A stretch of 64,000 bases of DNA, from positions 64,499,093 to 64,563,092 of the forward strand of contig OX344763.1 of NCBI GenBank assembly GCA_947034895.1, given 5' to 3'. Below the pieces are notes generated by a model that did no database searches, had not been told where the DNA came from, and worked only from the letters and a program-made list of their open reading frames with translations. Position numbers and translations under genes: made by a program. The stretch comes from Rhytidiadelphus loreus (Eukaryota > Streptophyta > Bryopsida > Hypnales > Hylocomiaceae). This document shows positions 22,517-34,884 of the stretch, piece after piece (the first letter of the stretch is position 1; every line of letters begins with the position of its first letter).

Positions 22517-23922
22517 GTATTCTTGGTATTAAGAGACGAACCTTGGCGGCCAATATAAATTTTGGCCCGCAGAAGACACCGCAGACGTTCTCCTCAAGTG
22601 CCGCAAAATCCTGGAGGATTTGTAGGTAGAACTCCATCCTGAGTTCTTTCGGGGTGATCCTCCCCTTTGCCTCTATGTTCTTTGACACTTCATTGTAGTA
22701 CTGGTAGTTGTTTGGCGTTTCGTATTCATGCTTCACACAACCCCGGACTGAAGTGGCAAAGTCATTGTCCTTTTGGAACAAGAACAGGAGAGGAACGTCG
22801 TCAACTATGTTGCGATTTGTGTAGTTGTCCAACATCTCTGCCTTAGCTGGCACGTAAGATGACTGCACGCAATCATAGTCCTTCAACTTGTAGGCCACAA
22901 ATTTTATGGCGGCCTTCACGTCAACCTTGCTGTGCAAAATGAAGAGCCAGACTAGTGGCTCTGACATTTCTGGCTCCATAATGTCTGAGAGAAACTTGAG
23001 CAACGGGTCAATTTCAACTATTTTGTTGGTGACCTTGCTCTTCGGATACTCTCTCATGTCCAACAACGCCAAATAGATCTCACATTGCTGGTAGTGGAAC
23101 TGCGTACTGGTCACCAACGCCTTTGCCGCAATATCAATGCCCTTGACTTGCACACCTCCAGCTGGTTCTGGAAGCCTGTACTTCAGTCGCATGAACTGAG
23201 AGAACATATGAAGGACCTCGGGAAAATTCTTCCCCAGATCCTTGGCTCGTTTACTCCAAGCGTCGTTTTAAAGCCTCTTCTTGAAGTATTCGTTCTTTGG
23301 GTGCGAGATGAGGAAGTCCCATGATGTGGACGTAAACCTGTGTTGTGCTTTCCAGGACTTCCATGTCCTTTCAATGACATCTCCCCCATTATCTGTCAGT
23401 TTGAGGGCAGTTTTGATGGCAGCGAGGTCTTGGATGACCACTTTCTTTCTTTTCCTCCACTCCACCTAATCTCCAACAACCATGTTATCCGGGACTAGGA
23501 TTTTCGTCTTGGACACAAACACCTTCGGATATGTTGCTATCCGTTTAGGCGTTTCACCGAGCAAGTGCTGCGCAAATACTCCATAGTCCTTGTTTGTGAA
23601 ATGTCCGCAGTGACGGAAGAACTCTCTCTTCAGAGACATTGCCTTCCTCTTGAAGCCTTTCAGATCCTTGAATTGCAGTCCAATTATAGGCTCAATTAAC
23701 TCACCCTCTGCATGCTTCGTGAGGAATCTCTCCCAAAACGCGAAGAGATCATCGGGTAATGTGATGATCTAAATTTCATTCTTTAGATCATTTAGACGTT
23801 TCACACATGCACCTTCCTTTCCTACACATATCGATCGAGAACTGCAATGGTGAATTCCTGCACGACAAATATATTCACAAGTATTAGGAGTGTTCAGTTC
23901 TGTGACATCAGTAAGAGACATA

Positions 23923-23943
23923 GTATCCTCAAGTCGGCGATAC
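23923..23943. repeat. Intron 1 palindrome, acceptor side, copy 1
   Basis: GTATCCTCA, AGT, CGGCGATAC, decayed in the middle of the arms. About 65 bp from the acceptor of the intron spanning 24085-23858. Confidence 0.6.
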
Positions 23944-24043
23944 CTATTAACCCAATATTTTCACTAACAAATTAATTCCTAGATCACAAATGTGTACCAC
24001 AACAGTTCCATATGTCCATTTATCATTGGTTTAAACTCGTGCA

Positions 24044-24064
24044 CTATCGTCGACTCGACGATAC
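24044..24064. repeat. Intron 1 palindrome, donor side, copy 1
   Basis: CTATCGTCG, ACT, CGACGATAC. The inner arm pair is G with C where the common form has C with G, a paired change. About 21 bp from the donor. Confidence 0.8.
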
Positions 24065-25560
24065 TAAAAAATAATTTTGCCTTACCTCATACTTTGCCAA
24101 GTCATATACTGCCTTATTTCTCCGGGTCACCGCCTCCGTCACTACATCCGTGGCTCTCTGGCAGGTCAACCAGATATTCCAAAGGTTGATTATCTGATTT
24201 CCCCATGTCGGTTGGGCGTGATCAAGGTGATTTGTGCAGTTGTAGAACTTGGAGATGTTCCTTAACTTGTTTGGATTCAAGGACCATACAATCCAAGCAT
24301 CCCAAGTTTGGAGCTCTACCCTTCTAGCCTCACCGCATCCTTCCTTCTGAAGCTCTTTTGAAGCTGTTATGCTATGCTGGCCATTAATTATCATGAATTT
24401 GCCAGTCTTTGTGTCGTCCCATTTCTCCGGCTTCCTCTGCAATAGCTCGTTATTTACGTCCATAGGAGTGAGACATAGAATTTGACGCTGCTTTTTGTGC
24501 CCTAGTTGCACAAGTTCATTTTTCACTAAGTCCACTATGTCCGTCTGCAATGTGCGAATGATGTATTGGTCTTGCGCTATTTTGCACTGCTTGATATGGA
24601 CCTGTACAACCTCCTGGTCCAGAAGGAAGCATGATTTGTGATCAGTCCAGAAATCTCGTTGATAAATGGCAAACTTCTCGTGCTCTTTCATTTTAGATTG
24701 TGATGTCGATCGAGTTGCTTCAACTGTCATTAGAATTGACCCCGAACTTCCTGCCCCAGTAGTTCCACCCGGAAGGTTTGATTTTCTCCTCTTTCTACTT
24801 GATTCCCCTAGTTGTTGTTGGACTAGATCCCGTTGCCTTGGTTGGGACAACGTTGGTGATGGTCTGGTACCGCAACTACCCTCCCCTGTACGACCAGAAG
24901 GAGGTTGTTGACCAGCATCTGATGCTCTCTTCGTTTCTTTGGACTGATTCCCACCCACGGTTGGGAGAGGAGAGATATTTGTTAACGCGTAGTAGTCTAG
25001 CGTTTGCCAAATTAGTCGCAGTCTACTTGCGTTGGATTTGGCAATGCCGTTCCTCCAAGGAACGTATCCACATTTTTCAAACTCTTCGTTCAAAGAATCC
25101 ATTTCCGATCCCTCTAGAAAGGTCATGAGGTTCTCTAAGTCAAACTTCCCGTGGTAAGCATTCACGTCAAGTACAAGAGAGTGACAATGCTTGCCTGGGT
25201 TCCCAGCATCGTCTACATTGCGTAGGACTATGATGACGTAGTTGCTCTAGTAGTCGTCGATGAGGATGACCTTTTCTTTCATGTTCCACGGGAAATATTG
25301 GATTTTTCCCTAAGCTCGATATCTTAAGTACACGTAATTCTTCCATCGGCTAACCCCAAAACTCCACGTACTGATGTGCTCTTTTAGTTGCCACAATTTT
25401 CCGTAGGTGGCCTCCATTTCAAGCAGGAATGGTTCGTCGTCAATGGGGTCTTGGAAAGGCTCGAGGTGACATTCGGTGACTGAGTAGTTGTACTCATCTT
25501 GAGTCGCCATTGCTTGATCCCTGGGTTTTGCAAGTTGAGTTATACTTTTAGTACACTGAG

Positions 25561-26053
25561 ATATCGTCGATTCGATGATAGACTTATTAGGATGTTGTGT
25601 ACAAAATAAGATCACTTTCAATAATATTATTGGTTGTGAAATTACAATCCTTTAACTGAACTGTGTGTAATTGCATAGAAGTTCTATGTGGGTTTCGTTT
25701 TGTACTTTTGTGTATTAATCTTTTCTATTTCGAATGCAATATGTTTATGTTATTTGAATTAACTTACTTTTAGTGTTTGCAATGTATCATCGAGTCAATG
25801 ATAGCTACTGCATCGTTTGGTATGGAACGATTTTCTAGGTCTTCCGCGTTTGTAATATTGTTCATTACTTCTTCGTATATTTTTTTAAGGAATGTAATGT
25901 GCAACTCGTTGATTCCTTCTTATTTAATGACAACTTCTGGTTTAGGTCATTAGTTTGTTGTCAAGCTTTTGGTTTTCGATTTGTACTTATCTTCGAACCG
26001 ACAACAGACTCTTCGTATGTCCCAATATTAGTGTATCCTCGAGTCGATGATAA
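25561..26053. promoter_or_regulatory. 5' flank of ParB-like gene copy 1 with three palindrome copies
   Basis: Palindrome variants lie at 25561-25581 (51 bp above the ATG), 25783-25803 (TATCATCG form) and 26033-26053 (GTATCCTCG, AGT, CGATGATAA). The stretch is AT-rich and otherwise featureless. A promoter role is inferred from position only. Confidence 0.5.
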
Positions 26054-27156
26054 TCCTTGTCCATGTACAAGAAATTTATCAATTGAACAAAACCCCTAAT
26101 TCCAGTATATCAAACAGTTTTATTTCTCACAGAATTGAAGGTGTTGCAAAGAAAAGTAACTACAACATTTGAAATAGGCATTAGACTATTCTTTGTGTGG
26201 TTTTCTTCATGTATATTATTGAAGAACTAATTGAACTTAACCCTACATGAAAATTACAGAAACCACAAACCTTGGAATGTCTTTGTTGTTGTATTTCTCG
26301 ACGCTCCTTCTAGAAAGCTTCAAGTTTCACTATAGCAACTGAAAAAATCAAAGTACAATTAGCTTCGAGGAAAATTCATTCCGTAGTTGACCCCAAATAT
26401 GGTAGTAAATAGAAACCCTAAATCCTTCATTTGAAACCGAAATTGAAATTCAACCAACTTCAAGACAAATTCTAGCAACAGTTCACAAGAATCAGTAATT
26501 GTAAAATGTAAACCCTTGTAAGCCACAAGCAACAATCAACCAATAACCTAACTTTTAGCAAACCACAAGCAACTTCAAGGAATACAAACAGATCACTTCC
26601 ATGTGACGATCAATGTCAAAAGAATCCAAATGCCAGCTACAATTCAAAATTCAAGTGTCTATCCACACGGTGTTGGCTACCACCTAATGCCAAAACAGAG
26701 GACTACTGAGGAGATGTTGATGCTCAGACAACAGCATCAACAAATGAAAACTCAACCAAGTACTTCTACAATCCAGGAAACCTCTAAAAGTTTAACCAAC
26801 CTCACACTCACAGTCACTGAAGTTGAAAAATTAAGAAAAAGAACTTGAACTTCTCGAAATCAAATCTTTCACTCACAGTCGTAGTCAATCCTACACAAAC
26901 CCTAAGCACCAACCCTGCACTGAAAAAAAACCCAGCAGAAAACATAGCGTACAACACGAAAACAGAGGAATAACAAGGAAACAGTCGGAGACGAAATCAC
27001 GAGAGAAGAAAACAAGTTTTCTTCTTTGAGCCCTTATTGAGCCCTTATTGAGCCCTTAATGGTAAAGCTCTTTAAGCAAAACCTACCAAACGGGCCGCAG
27101 ATTTTCATGGGAGCAGGAACGTACCAATGCCGTAGCAGCAATGGGGCACTGCAGCA
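26054..27156. other. No gene seen
   Basis: AT-rich spacer between the two module copies. An 81-codon plus-strand frame at 26603-26848 has no recognisable feature. Near 27035-27058 the 12-bp word GAGCCCTTATT is repeated three times. Confidence 0.45.
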
Positions 27157-27462
27157 GGAGCACAACGAGGTGGAGCAGGAACGAGGTGGAGGTGGAGCTG
27201 GAGCGGAAAAAACCTACGAAGAACCTGCAAAATCCTAAATCCGAATTCGGAAGAGAGAGAAGACTCCCCTACCCTACGCCGAGCCGCCAAATGGCGTAAC
27301 AGCAACGCCACAACAGCAACGCAATAGGAGCACAACAAGGTGGAGCAGGAACGAAGTGGAGTTGGAGTTGGAGCGGCAAAAACCTACAAAGAACCTGCGA
27401 AATCCTAAATCCAAATTCGGAGGAGAGAGAAGACTCCCCTACCCTACGCCGAGCCGCCAAAT
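27157..27462. repeat. 170-bp tandem duplication
   Basis: A block starting GGAGCACAACGAGGTGGAG at 27157 is repeated at 27327 with few differences; the second unit ends near the word GAGCCGCCAAATG. Both contain the sequence AGAAGACTCCCCTACCC. Minus-strand frames give a duplicated Arg-rich peptide, with no evidence that it is translated. Confidence 0.85.
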
Positions 27463-27469
27463 GTACCGC

Positions 27470-29398
27470 CGACGCAAGTTCCCAAACCGAAGACCAAGAC
27501 CCATTTACTGAACCTGAGACCAAGCTCCGATTACCGAGCCTAAAAGAAAATACCTTGAATCCAATGAGGCACCCTTTAAATTGGCACCATGGGCCAGATT
27601 TCATCATTTAAAAATATATGTGTACTTGTCACCAAGTAGAAGTAAAAAAAATTTGCCTTGAATTTCCTCTTTGTATTTAAAATATGGATGAAATTGCCAA
27701 ATTTGCTTAAATAATTACATGAATAGGACTGAAAAGTCTTTGTGGGTCCAAAACATGGATGAATGTAGAAATACAATGCTTCACCAATTTTGAAATGATC
27801 AACATCATGGCACTTTGTCAAAAAGTAAAAGAAAAGGACTTCTACCAACATAACTCGAAGGCAAAAGTGCAATTCTTAAGAAGTGTACAATTTATAGTTT
27901 TTACTACTTCCAACAAGGTAAGTACACCTAAAATAGCACAACTCAACTATTCAAATGGTTTTTATTAGTATATTGGACAAATTTTTATACGATAGTCATT
28001 GTTGCACTGATTCTAGATTCTTTTACAATGCATTTTTTTAACAAAATTAGAAGAAACTTTGAATTCCAAACGTGTTGAAAAAAGGCATTCATAATACAGA
28101 TCATAGATTCTTACAAATTGCTTATTTCTGCAAATGAATTTGAAATTAGCTACATTTGGATAAATAACATACCACCTTAGCATGCAAGACAAGAAAATAA
28201 GTATTTACTGTCCCAAAATTTGTATGACAAGGAGATGTCTTGTACATTAATTTCACGTCCAGTACATGCTTCAACAATATTTTCAATGAACAATGTACAC
28301 TTCGATAGAATTATAGATCATTTCCACTCTAAAACAACTTGTCATTGGAAGGTCTACATAGTACATGTAGGGTTGGTAGTGTGTGAAACTTTGAAAAACT
28401 TGTACTATTATTTTTAGGAACATGAAGAAAATTTATAGTTGCTAATTTTGAATATTGAAAAATTATTATTGAAATTTTTTAAAACAATGCACTTAGAGAT
28501 TTATGCATGGATAGAAATTAATTCCATATGAAAATAATCCCACGTGCATGATGAACGAGCTTTTAGTATGAATCCTTTTTTATTAACTTCTAAAGGATTC
28601 TGAAAATTGTTGGGACTCCCATCACCTCGAAGACAACAAAAACATAGTCTTTTGTGTCTTGAAAAAAATGTAAAGAAGTTAAAAAAAATAATAGGTTGAA
28701 GTTGTAAATAACTCACACATGTTGAATGCATGAGCATTTCAAAAAACCCAATTTATTTTATAATTTCCTAGGGGATATGAAGATGATGCCCGTAAGCTGT
28801 ACTTTAAGTAGAACTGGTCCTCAAAAGAAAAATCCTCCATCTCATGCAGAAAATGTAATGAAGATAAAAATAATGATAGGCATCAGTTTTAGGTGTCTTG
28901 TTTATTGCAAGACGCTTTGGGTTTGGCCATATTCATTAAATTGAGACAATATGGTCATTTTGAGAACTTAAGGCTCCTCCATTCAAAGATAAATTGTTGA
29001 AGGCAAAGATAAAAAAAGTCAAATGGATAGAAGGCATAGAGCAATCCCACACCAAAACAATTAAGAAACGTGAATGTGCAAAATGCAACTCCACATGAGT
29101 TGTGTAATAAGATGTAATATTTATAAAAGCGGGTCCCTTTACATTGAAGAACATGAATTTACTTGAATCAACTTCTTTCACTTCTCTATATACTTCACTT
29201 CCCGGTATATCTAATCTTGCTAATTCTAATGATTGAATGTCTTGTGTAAAAATGTAGAGGCTATGTGCACAGAGAGCACTCACCCTTACTAAAAATTGGT
29301 TTTTGTATATGAATGACTATTCTATTAATAGTAATGATCCTTCCACAAAAAAAAGACCACTATGAACGAGGATCACTTGGCAAACCATCGTTCTTGGA
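27470..29398. other. AT-rich spacer, no gene supported
   Basis: Contains only short frames. A 115-codon minus-strand frame at 28936-29283 lacks recognised motifs and overlaps the part that resembles the 3' flank of copy 1, so it is more likely noncoding. Confidence 0.45.
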
Positions 29399-30330
29399 TT
29401 AAGAACTGCTATTTGTTGCCTCCTTGGCTGCCTCCAAGGCTTTCAACTTGGCCAATCCTCTGAAGATATCCTCGCGTCGAGAAGGCTTGGGCGATCCACT
29501 ATCTTTACTGAAAGTATTGAACATCCCCATCATCATTAAATCCTTGGCCTCTCTCTTTCGCTTTCGTTCACGTCGCGGAATTTCCGTATTGGAAAGAGAC
29601 CTAGAACCTCGAGGAGGCGGCCGTGGTATCGATCTATTCACAGTGCTTATGTACAGATCGGCAGTTGTTGTCGATCATGTGTAATTTGTCCGCCGTATGT
29701 CTCGAAGAGTTGTTTGACGGAAAATAGGTACAGCGGAAGGCAAAGATACTCCGCCCACGGATTTTGAGGGGAACAAGATAGGAATTTCTACGAGGCGTGG
29801 AACCTGCTGTGTACTGCATGCACCCAATGGTACCTCATTGATGCGTTCCCCAACCTTGGGATCCACATTCAGCTCCTCGCTCTAGACAGCGTCATGTGCG
29901 ATCGACACCGGCAACAGCACTCCATCCTCGAGACGAGGATCCATACCCCGGTCTTCGTCATCCGCATACAATTTCCTGTGCAGCATGTTTGGCGTTCGCA
30001 AAGTCGGCGACTGTGAACGCAATCGACTTGGGGTAGAGCTGGCCCTCTTCATCGGTGATGGTAAGCAAATCGGTGTCCTCATCGGACCCCGACTAGGTGG
30101 GCTATCTACCATGCCTTCCTCCACATTCCCCTTTGAGAAGTCGATGGCCGCCGAAGCTGCATCGGTGGCCGAGCCCAGGAGGTAAGGCTTAGAGTAGGAG
30201 GACAGCACGAAGCTCCCTCCAATCGAGCCGGACCTCATTGAAAGTGACACGTCCGATCCAGACAGCAAGCTCCTCGTCAGTGGTTCCCTCTGTTGGAGAA
30301 AGTGTAGAATGGATCCTCCGACCTACAGCA
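29399..30330 (-). pseudogene. Ser/Pro-rich protein, module copy 2, two nonsense codons
   Basis: One frame holds three pieces that align with copy 1 at 18165-19058: the first has DAASAAIDFSKGN and DSPPSRGPMRTPI, the second IFRQTTLRDIRR, the third IPRPPPRGSRS and the C-terminus IFRGLAKLKALEAAKEA. They are separated by TAG at 29884-29882 and TGA at 29677-29675, with no frameshift. The 5' end follows a probable TGTAG acceptor near 30333. Basic clusters (RRERKRKREAK) suggest a nuclear location, but no domain is recognised. Immediately upstream are three tandem palindrome-like units. Confidence 0.55.
29922..29942. repeat. Palindrome in coding frame, copy 2
   Basis: CCATCCTCG, AGA, CGAGGATCC. On the minus strand it encodes DPRLEDG, at the position equivalent to the copy 1 remnant at 18685. 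Confidence 0.75.
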
Positions 30331-30357
30331 ATGGTAGTGAACAGACATCTTTCACAA

Positions 30358-30452
30358 TTATCCTCGACCCAAAGATAACACACATCTTCCACAATTATCC
30401 TCGACCCAAAGATAAAACACATCTTCCACAACTATCCTCAACCCAAAGATAA
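30358..30452. repeat. 37-bp tandem repeat of palindrome halves
   Basis: Three units, at 30358, 30395 and 30432, carry TTATCCTCGACCC followed by AAAGATAA, so the right arm is decayed while the left is kept. The spacer resembles ACACATCTTCCACAA. The block lies just upstream of the probable acceptor of the Ser/Pro-rich exon. Confidence 0.8.
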
Positions 30453-30646
30453 CTCAACATAGAAGACAAACACATGTGGAACAAAATAGTACCCCCGAAA
30501 GAAGCCAGAAATCTTGATTAAATTTCAAAATTTTACTATTTCACAAGAATGAAATGTACATAAAAATCCGTATTCACAAAAATAATGTACAACGAGTTCT
30601 ATGATTGACTGAGACATTGAGAAGTCTATTTCTTCCTTCGTCTTTC

Positions 30647-31468
30647 TTATTCAATCACTAGATTCATCCCCTGCAACATGAATCGAGACTCGAATGCCTT
30701 GGCGGACATCCTCATCCCATCGAATATATAATTGGCTTGATCGTCTGCTGCAACCAAGGGCGCCACACCTATGCGGTTCCGATCTACGAACTCACGAAGG
30801 CGTCCGAGTGGACACTCCTCATGTAGTTTCTTTAGCCACATAATGAGAGTGCCGACGAGCACATTGTCTCCACGCATGTACGGATTCCAACTCTCAAGGT
30901 ATATGCAATTCCCGTTCTCATTGAGGATGCCCTTTTGCGGAGAATCATCGATGAGAATGGTATTGTCCTTGTTGAAGGAGTTGGGATCCTGAGGGTCCAG
31001 GAACAATTCTTCATCAAGCACTTTGAAGAGCAGAGTCTTCCACGGACTCCCAGCCTGATGAAGAAATTTCCCTTCCAAGGTTTCTACCCTCCTGCAGTTG
31101 TCCTGACCTAGGATGTGGTAGGGAGCCTTGCAATTCTGGAATAGGAAACTCGCAACGGGCTCCACCGTCTTCTTGAACATGGAGCTCCAAACTACGACGC
31201 GGTTCGAAATCTTTGAAACCTCGTCTAAGAACTTGCGCACATTGGGACGAACGAAGACGGCCTTCGTTCCAATGAGGGTTGGGGTTCGATGGGAGAATAT
31301 ATTATCTTGGACTGTGTAATGTTTTTTCTTCTTATAGGGCCCTTGACCTTGACTCTCACACAGTACTCCGTTCAAATCGAACACGATATTCAACCACTTT
31401 TGTCGCGGTTGGACCACTAACGAGTACACACTCCGCGGCACTCTCTTTTTTCGACCTGCCGTTACTAC
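30647..31468 (-). CDS. FCP1/NIF-like HAD protein, module copy 2, intact exon
   Basis: An uninterrupted exon of about 273 codons begins after a GATCAG acceptor (31469-31471) and ends with VIE and a stop at 30647. Motif I is FDLNGVLC (first Asp codon at 31378-31376), and the later HAD motif reads TILIDDSPQKG (Asp-Asp codons near 30949-30944). Between them is VVWSSMF, the usual motif II area of FCP1-like domains. In catalytic FCP/SCP phosphatases motif I is D-x-D-x-T/V; here the second Asp is Asn in both copies, so it may bind phosphoprotein without turnover. The true start lies in an upstream exon that I could not place. The copy 1 counterpart (19318-20162) is broken, so only this one could be functional. 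Confidence 0.75.
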   Translation of the reverse strand, partial: VVTAGRKKRVPRSVYSLVVQPRQKWLNIVFDLNGVLCESQGQGPYKKKKHYTVQDNIFSHRTPTLIGTKAVFVRPNVRKFLDEVSKISNRVVVWSSMFKKTVEPVASFLFQNCKAPYHILGQDNCRRVETLEGKFLHQAGSPWKTLLFKVLDEELFLDPQDPNSFNKDNTILIDDSPQKGILNENGNCIYLESWNPYMRGDNVLVGTLIMWLKKLHEECPLGRLREFVDRNRIGVAPLVAADDQANYIFDGMRMSAKAFESRFMLQGMNLVIE

Positions 31469-32212
31469 CTGATCAAACACAACACGAAAGAGATGTAGTT
31501 ACCTGTTGAAAGGCAGAATCAAGCGACCCATAAAACGGAGAAAAGCATGGAACCCCACTAAGCGACTGCAGAACCCCTCCGTTAAGTGATTGTTTGAGTG
31601 CCAACGGGCGGTGCACACTTCTAAGTTGTCCGCGCTGGGCACAAACATGGGCAATATCAATTCATTAGACACTACACGCATTGAAGAGAAGTTTGACATA
31701 TATTTATTTCAAAATAATATATGATACATCCGGTCTAACGGTTTTGTTGATCTCTAGCCGATTGTATACAAGTACCAACTACAGCCCGTTGCGGTATCTA
31801 CACTATGCTACAACGCAGTCACAGAGTGGCAGTTCTTCCACGCTTCACAATCAGAGACTGTACACTCCCTCCTGTCAGACAAAAGGAATGGACATGAGAG
31901 TCTCTCACTGGGAACATGAACATGATGGAAGCCAAAACAAACATCCATCATATCACATTTGACAGACTCAATCATGAAATATCGTAGGGGTCTGAGGATG
32001 GACGACAATGTACTTGGCCGAACTCATCATCCAAATAATCCCCGTAGTCGACAGTCTCCTCGTCGTCGTTTGGGGGATTTTCGAATTCTATCTTCGTCTC
32101 CGGTGCACGTGGCTCAGTCGGAGGCGGGATAGGATCCTGTATAACATCACCCTCTTCTTGCGTCTCCGGGACCGTCTCTGCTTGCGCCTCCAATGCAGGG
32201 GGCTGGCTCAAA

Positions 32213-32233
32213 TTATCCTCGCCTCGAGGATAA
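32213..32233. repeat. Perfect palindrome inside coding exon
   Basis: TTATCCTCG, CCT, CGAGGATAA. On the minus strand it encodes YPRGEDN in frame. Confidence 0.9.
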
Positions 32234-32389
32234 TCCACAGCATTATCAACTCCCACTGTCCCGGTTCCAGAGGGAGCAATCTCTTCTTGGATCTGTTGAT
32301 CAGATCCAACTGGAAGACAGGAACCCTGCTCATGTTCCATTGGAGGAGGAAAAGGGGGAGCAATATCCTCTTGGGCGGGAGGTAGAGGA

Positions 32390-32410
32390 TCATCTTCGCC
32401 TCGAAGATAA
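32390..32410. repeat. Palindrome inside coding exon, CTTCG form
   Basis: TCATCTTCG, CCT, CGAAGATAA. It encodes YLRGEDD. The inner pair is changed on both arms relative to the copy at 32213. Confidence 0.85.
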
Positions 32411-33356
32411 CCCTCAGTGCTCAGATCAGTTGCCACATGACCTGTAGCTTCTGAAGCACCACCAGCGTCATGTGCATCAAGTTGGCTAGGTTGAGAAGCA
32501 GAGGGCTCCTGTGATCGCATACTGAGAGAAACATTCTCTTCACGCAATTTCTCAAGTTCCTTCTTCAACGCTTCCTTCTCTGCCAACTCGTCAGCCCTTC
32601 TCCTTGCCTACTCTACCCTCTTGAAGGCCTTCCTCTCCTCTCTCTGCCTCCAAAAATCCTTAAGTTCCTGCTTCACTGGACGAAGAGGAACTTCAATTGG
32701 ATCTGCAGCATCTCCGGCCGTGGAATGACAAGGAGGTTGTAGCTCAACAAGTGACGCTGCACCTTGGGTTCCCCTAGAGGTTCCCGCGCCATCCTCATTC
32801 GGACCAGCGTAGTCGAAGTCTTCCAAATCCGAATACATGTCCTCTACGTCGCTGATGATGATGTCCGATATAAAGCCCTCCACGGGCTTCCTCGCCGTCC
32901 TCTTCTTCTTGCGAGTGACTGCAGTTGACTCTTCCTTCTCCTTCGATGCAGATTCGGGGCCGCGGTTCTCTACGTGGAAGTCCTCTGCGTTGATTTCCAC
33001 ATTTCCTCCTTGGACAACATTGGTGTTTGTCCCAAATTCATCGATCCCAAGGTTGGTAGCCCCTTCATCAGTAGGAAATTGTTGTTGGGCTTCCACGTTG
33101 CGATCGATGGAGGGTGTGGAATCCGAGTCAAGGTTTGGAGTTTCAAGGTTATGAGGATGCATGTAACCTGGAAGATATGGCGAGTTCTCATGGCAGAAAT
33201 CGTTCATGTCTAATTTACTGCCATAAGTCGCCATATCTCGAAGCTTTTGGGACGCATGTCTCTCAATTAGGCCATAATAATAGAGGCCATACATCTACAA
33301 TACAAGAAGCATCTGTTAATACTTTTTTCCAGATATAGTTATCCATCCTAGGAGAT

Positions 33357-33377
33357 CATCATCGACCCGAAGATAAC
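33357..33377. repeat. Intron 2 palindrome, acceptor side, copy 2
   Basis: TCATCATCG, ACC, CGAAGATAA, partly decayed. About 62 bp from the acceptor of the intron spanning 33480-33295. Confidence 0.7.
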
Positions 33378-33444
33378 AACGGATGAAGATGCACGCAACA
33401 GAACAACCAAACATAATAATAAACCAGAAAGAGATCCTAAGCAT

Positions 33445-33465
33445 TTATCTTCGAGCCGAAGATAA
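33445..33465. repeat. Intron 2 palindrome, donor side, copy 2
   Basis: TTATCTTCG, AGC, CGAAGATAA, perfect, with pairing extending to 11-nt arms. About 15 bp from the donor. Confidence 0.9.
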
Positions 33466-34884
33466 ATCAAAGAGCCGCACCTTAGCAGCAATCACAAACT
33501 TCGAGCCTGTGTAAACGCCGATGACGTTCTCTCCCGTCACGGCGAAACTCTGGAGAATGTCAATATAGAACTCCATCCTCAGCTCACTGGGATGGACCCT
33601 ATATTTTGCCTCCGTGTTCTTCTGGAAATCAGTGTAGTAAGGTATGTCATCGGTGCAGTATACCTTCTTCACTGCCTCCTTATTTTTTGGCTCCCCGTCA
33701 TCGCGTTTCTTCATGACGAATAGGAGCTTCACAGGGGGTGGCACTGCTCGGTTGGTCAAGTTGTCCAACCTCTCAGCCTTACTTGGCAGGTAGGTGGACA
33801 CCTTGACCTTGTACCCTGACATCTTCGATGCCGCAAATTTCTTTGCCACGTCCATGTCATATGAACTCCCCACAATCCATAACCAGACGTCTTGAGTAGA
33901 CAACACCGGCCTCAGGTGATCATCTAGAAAATTTAGTAATGGCAAGCAGGGTGGATTGTCACCGGATCCCGGATTTGGCCTTGGGAGGATTCGGAAGTCA
34001 ATCACAGCAAGGCCAAGTTCCCTAAGGATGTAGGGCCATATGTGGGTCGTCACTAGACCTTGGGGATAGCATTGGTGTCCTCGGATAAACACATCTCCTC
34101 CCAATGGCTCCACTCGCTTCTTCATCTTCAAGAAGGTCTTGAACATAGGATAGACCATTGACAATTTTTGATTGTCCTTGTAGTCTATGGCCGTCTTCTT
34201 CTTCGCCTCGTTGGTAAGGCGCTTTACGAAGAATTGGTTGGGCGTTGCCGTGAGGAGGAAATCCCACGATGCCGAGGAAAAGAAGTTGTCGAGCTTCCAT
34301 TGCCTCCATTTCACATTGATGACATCCCCATTTCTGTCCTTGAATTTCAAGGACTTGTCGAGGGCCATGAACTCCTCCACGATGACCTTCTTACGCTTCC
34401 TGCGCTCTACCCAGTGCTCGGCTTTGTAGTTGTCCTCGCACAGGATCTTTGCCACCCCCACAGAGACCTTCGGATAGTCTCGTGTGCGTCCCTCTGTTCT
34501 CCCAAGCAGATGGAGGACATAATTCTTTAGATCTTTGTCCGTGAAATGTCCCATGTGCTTGAAGAACTCCCGTTTCAGCGAGAAGTTCTTCGCGTTGAAT
34601 GTCTTCGCGCTATTGTATGGTTTCCGCGTCACGGGATCAATCAGCGACCCATCAGTGTGCTTCGTGAGAAACTCCTCCCACATCTGATAGGTCTCATCGG
34701 CCAAGGTTATTATGCGAATTTCGTTCTTCACATCGGACGCCAATTTGACTTGAGCGCCCTCCTTGTCCGAGTTGATGCTGCCATAACGGATCATGACATC
34801 GTCCACAAATTCCTGCTCAAACACATATTCACGATATCAGCACGCATATGAGTGCACTCAGAAGATTCACAGATTATCAGACAA

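Larger units (their letters stand above)
20760..25510 (-). pseudogene. ParB-like plus DNA-methyltransferase-like protein, module copy 1
   Basis: Three exons, 25510-24086, 23857-22543 and 22338-20760, with introns of 228 and 204 bp. Exon 1 starts MATQDEYNYS and ends with a ParB/sulfiredoxin-like region (MIINGQHSITASKEL). Exon 2 ends and exon 3 begins across a segment like the FxGxG region of N4/N6 DNA methyltransferases: ELRMEFYLQILQDF, then GVFCGPKFILAAK, then MFGAHFYGF. The acidic and Gly residues of motif I are mostly replaced, so catalysis is unlikely. Exon 3 continues as a disordered tail with a coiled-coil-like part. In-frame stops include TAG at 25312-25310, 25249-25247, about 23779, 23468-23466, 22011-22009, 21609-21607 and 21186-21184, and TAA at 23270-23268. 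Frameshifts lie near 23830 and 21100. Function of the N-terminal part is unknown. Confidence 0.65.

Noticed and set aside
31499..31699. First exon of the intact HAD gene
   Set aside because: The intron to the next exon would be only about 34 bp, too short for a plant intron; a start exon was therefore not assigned.
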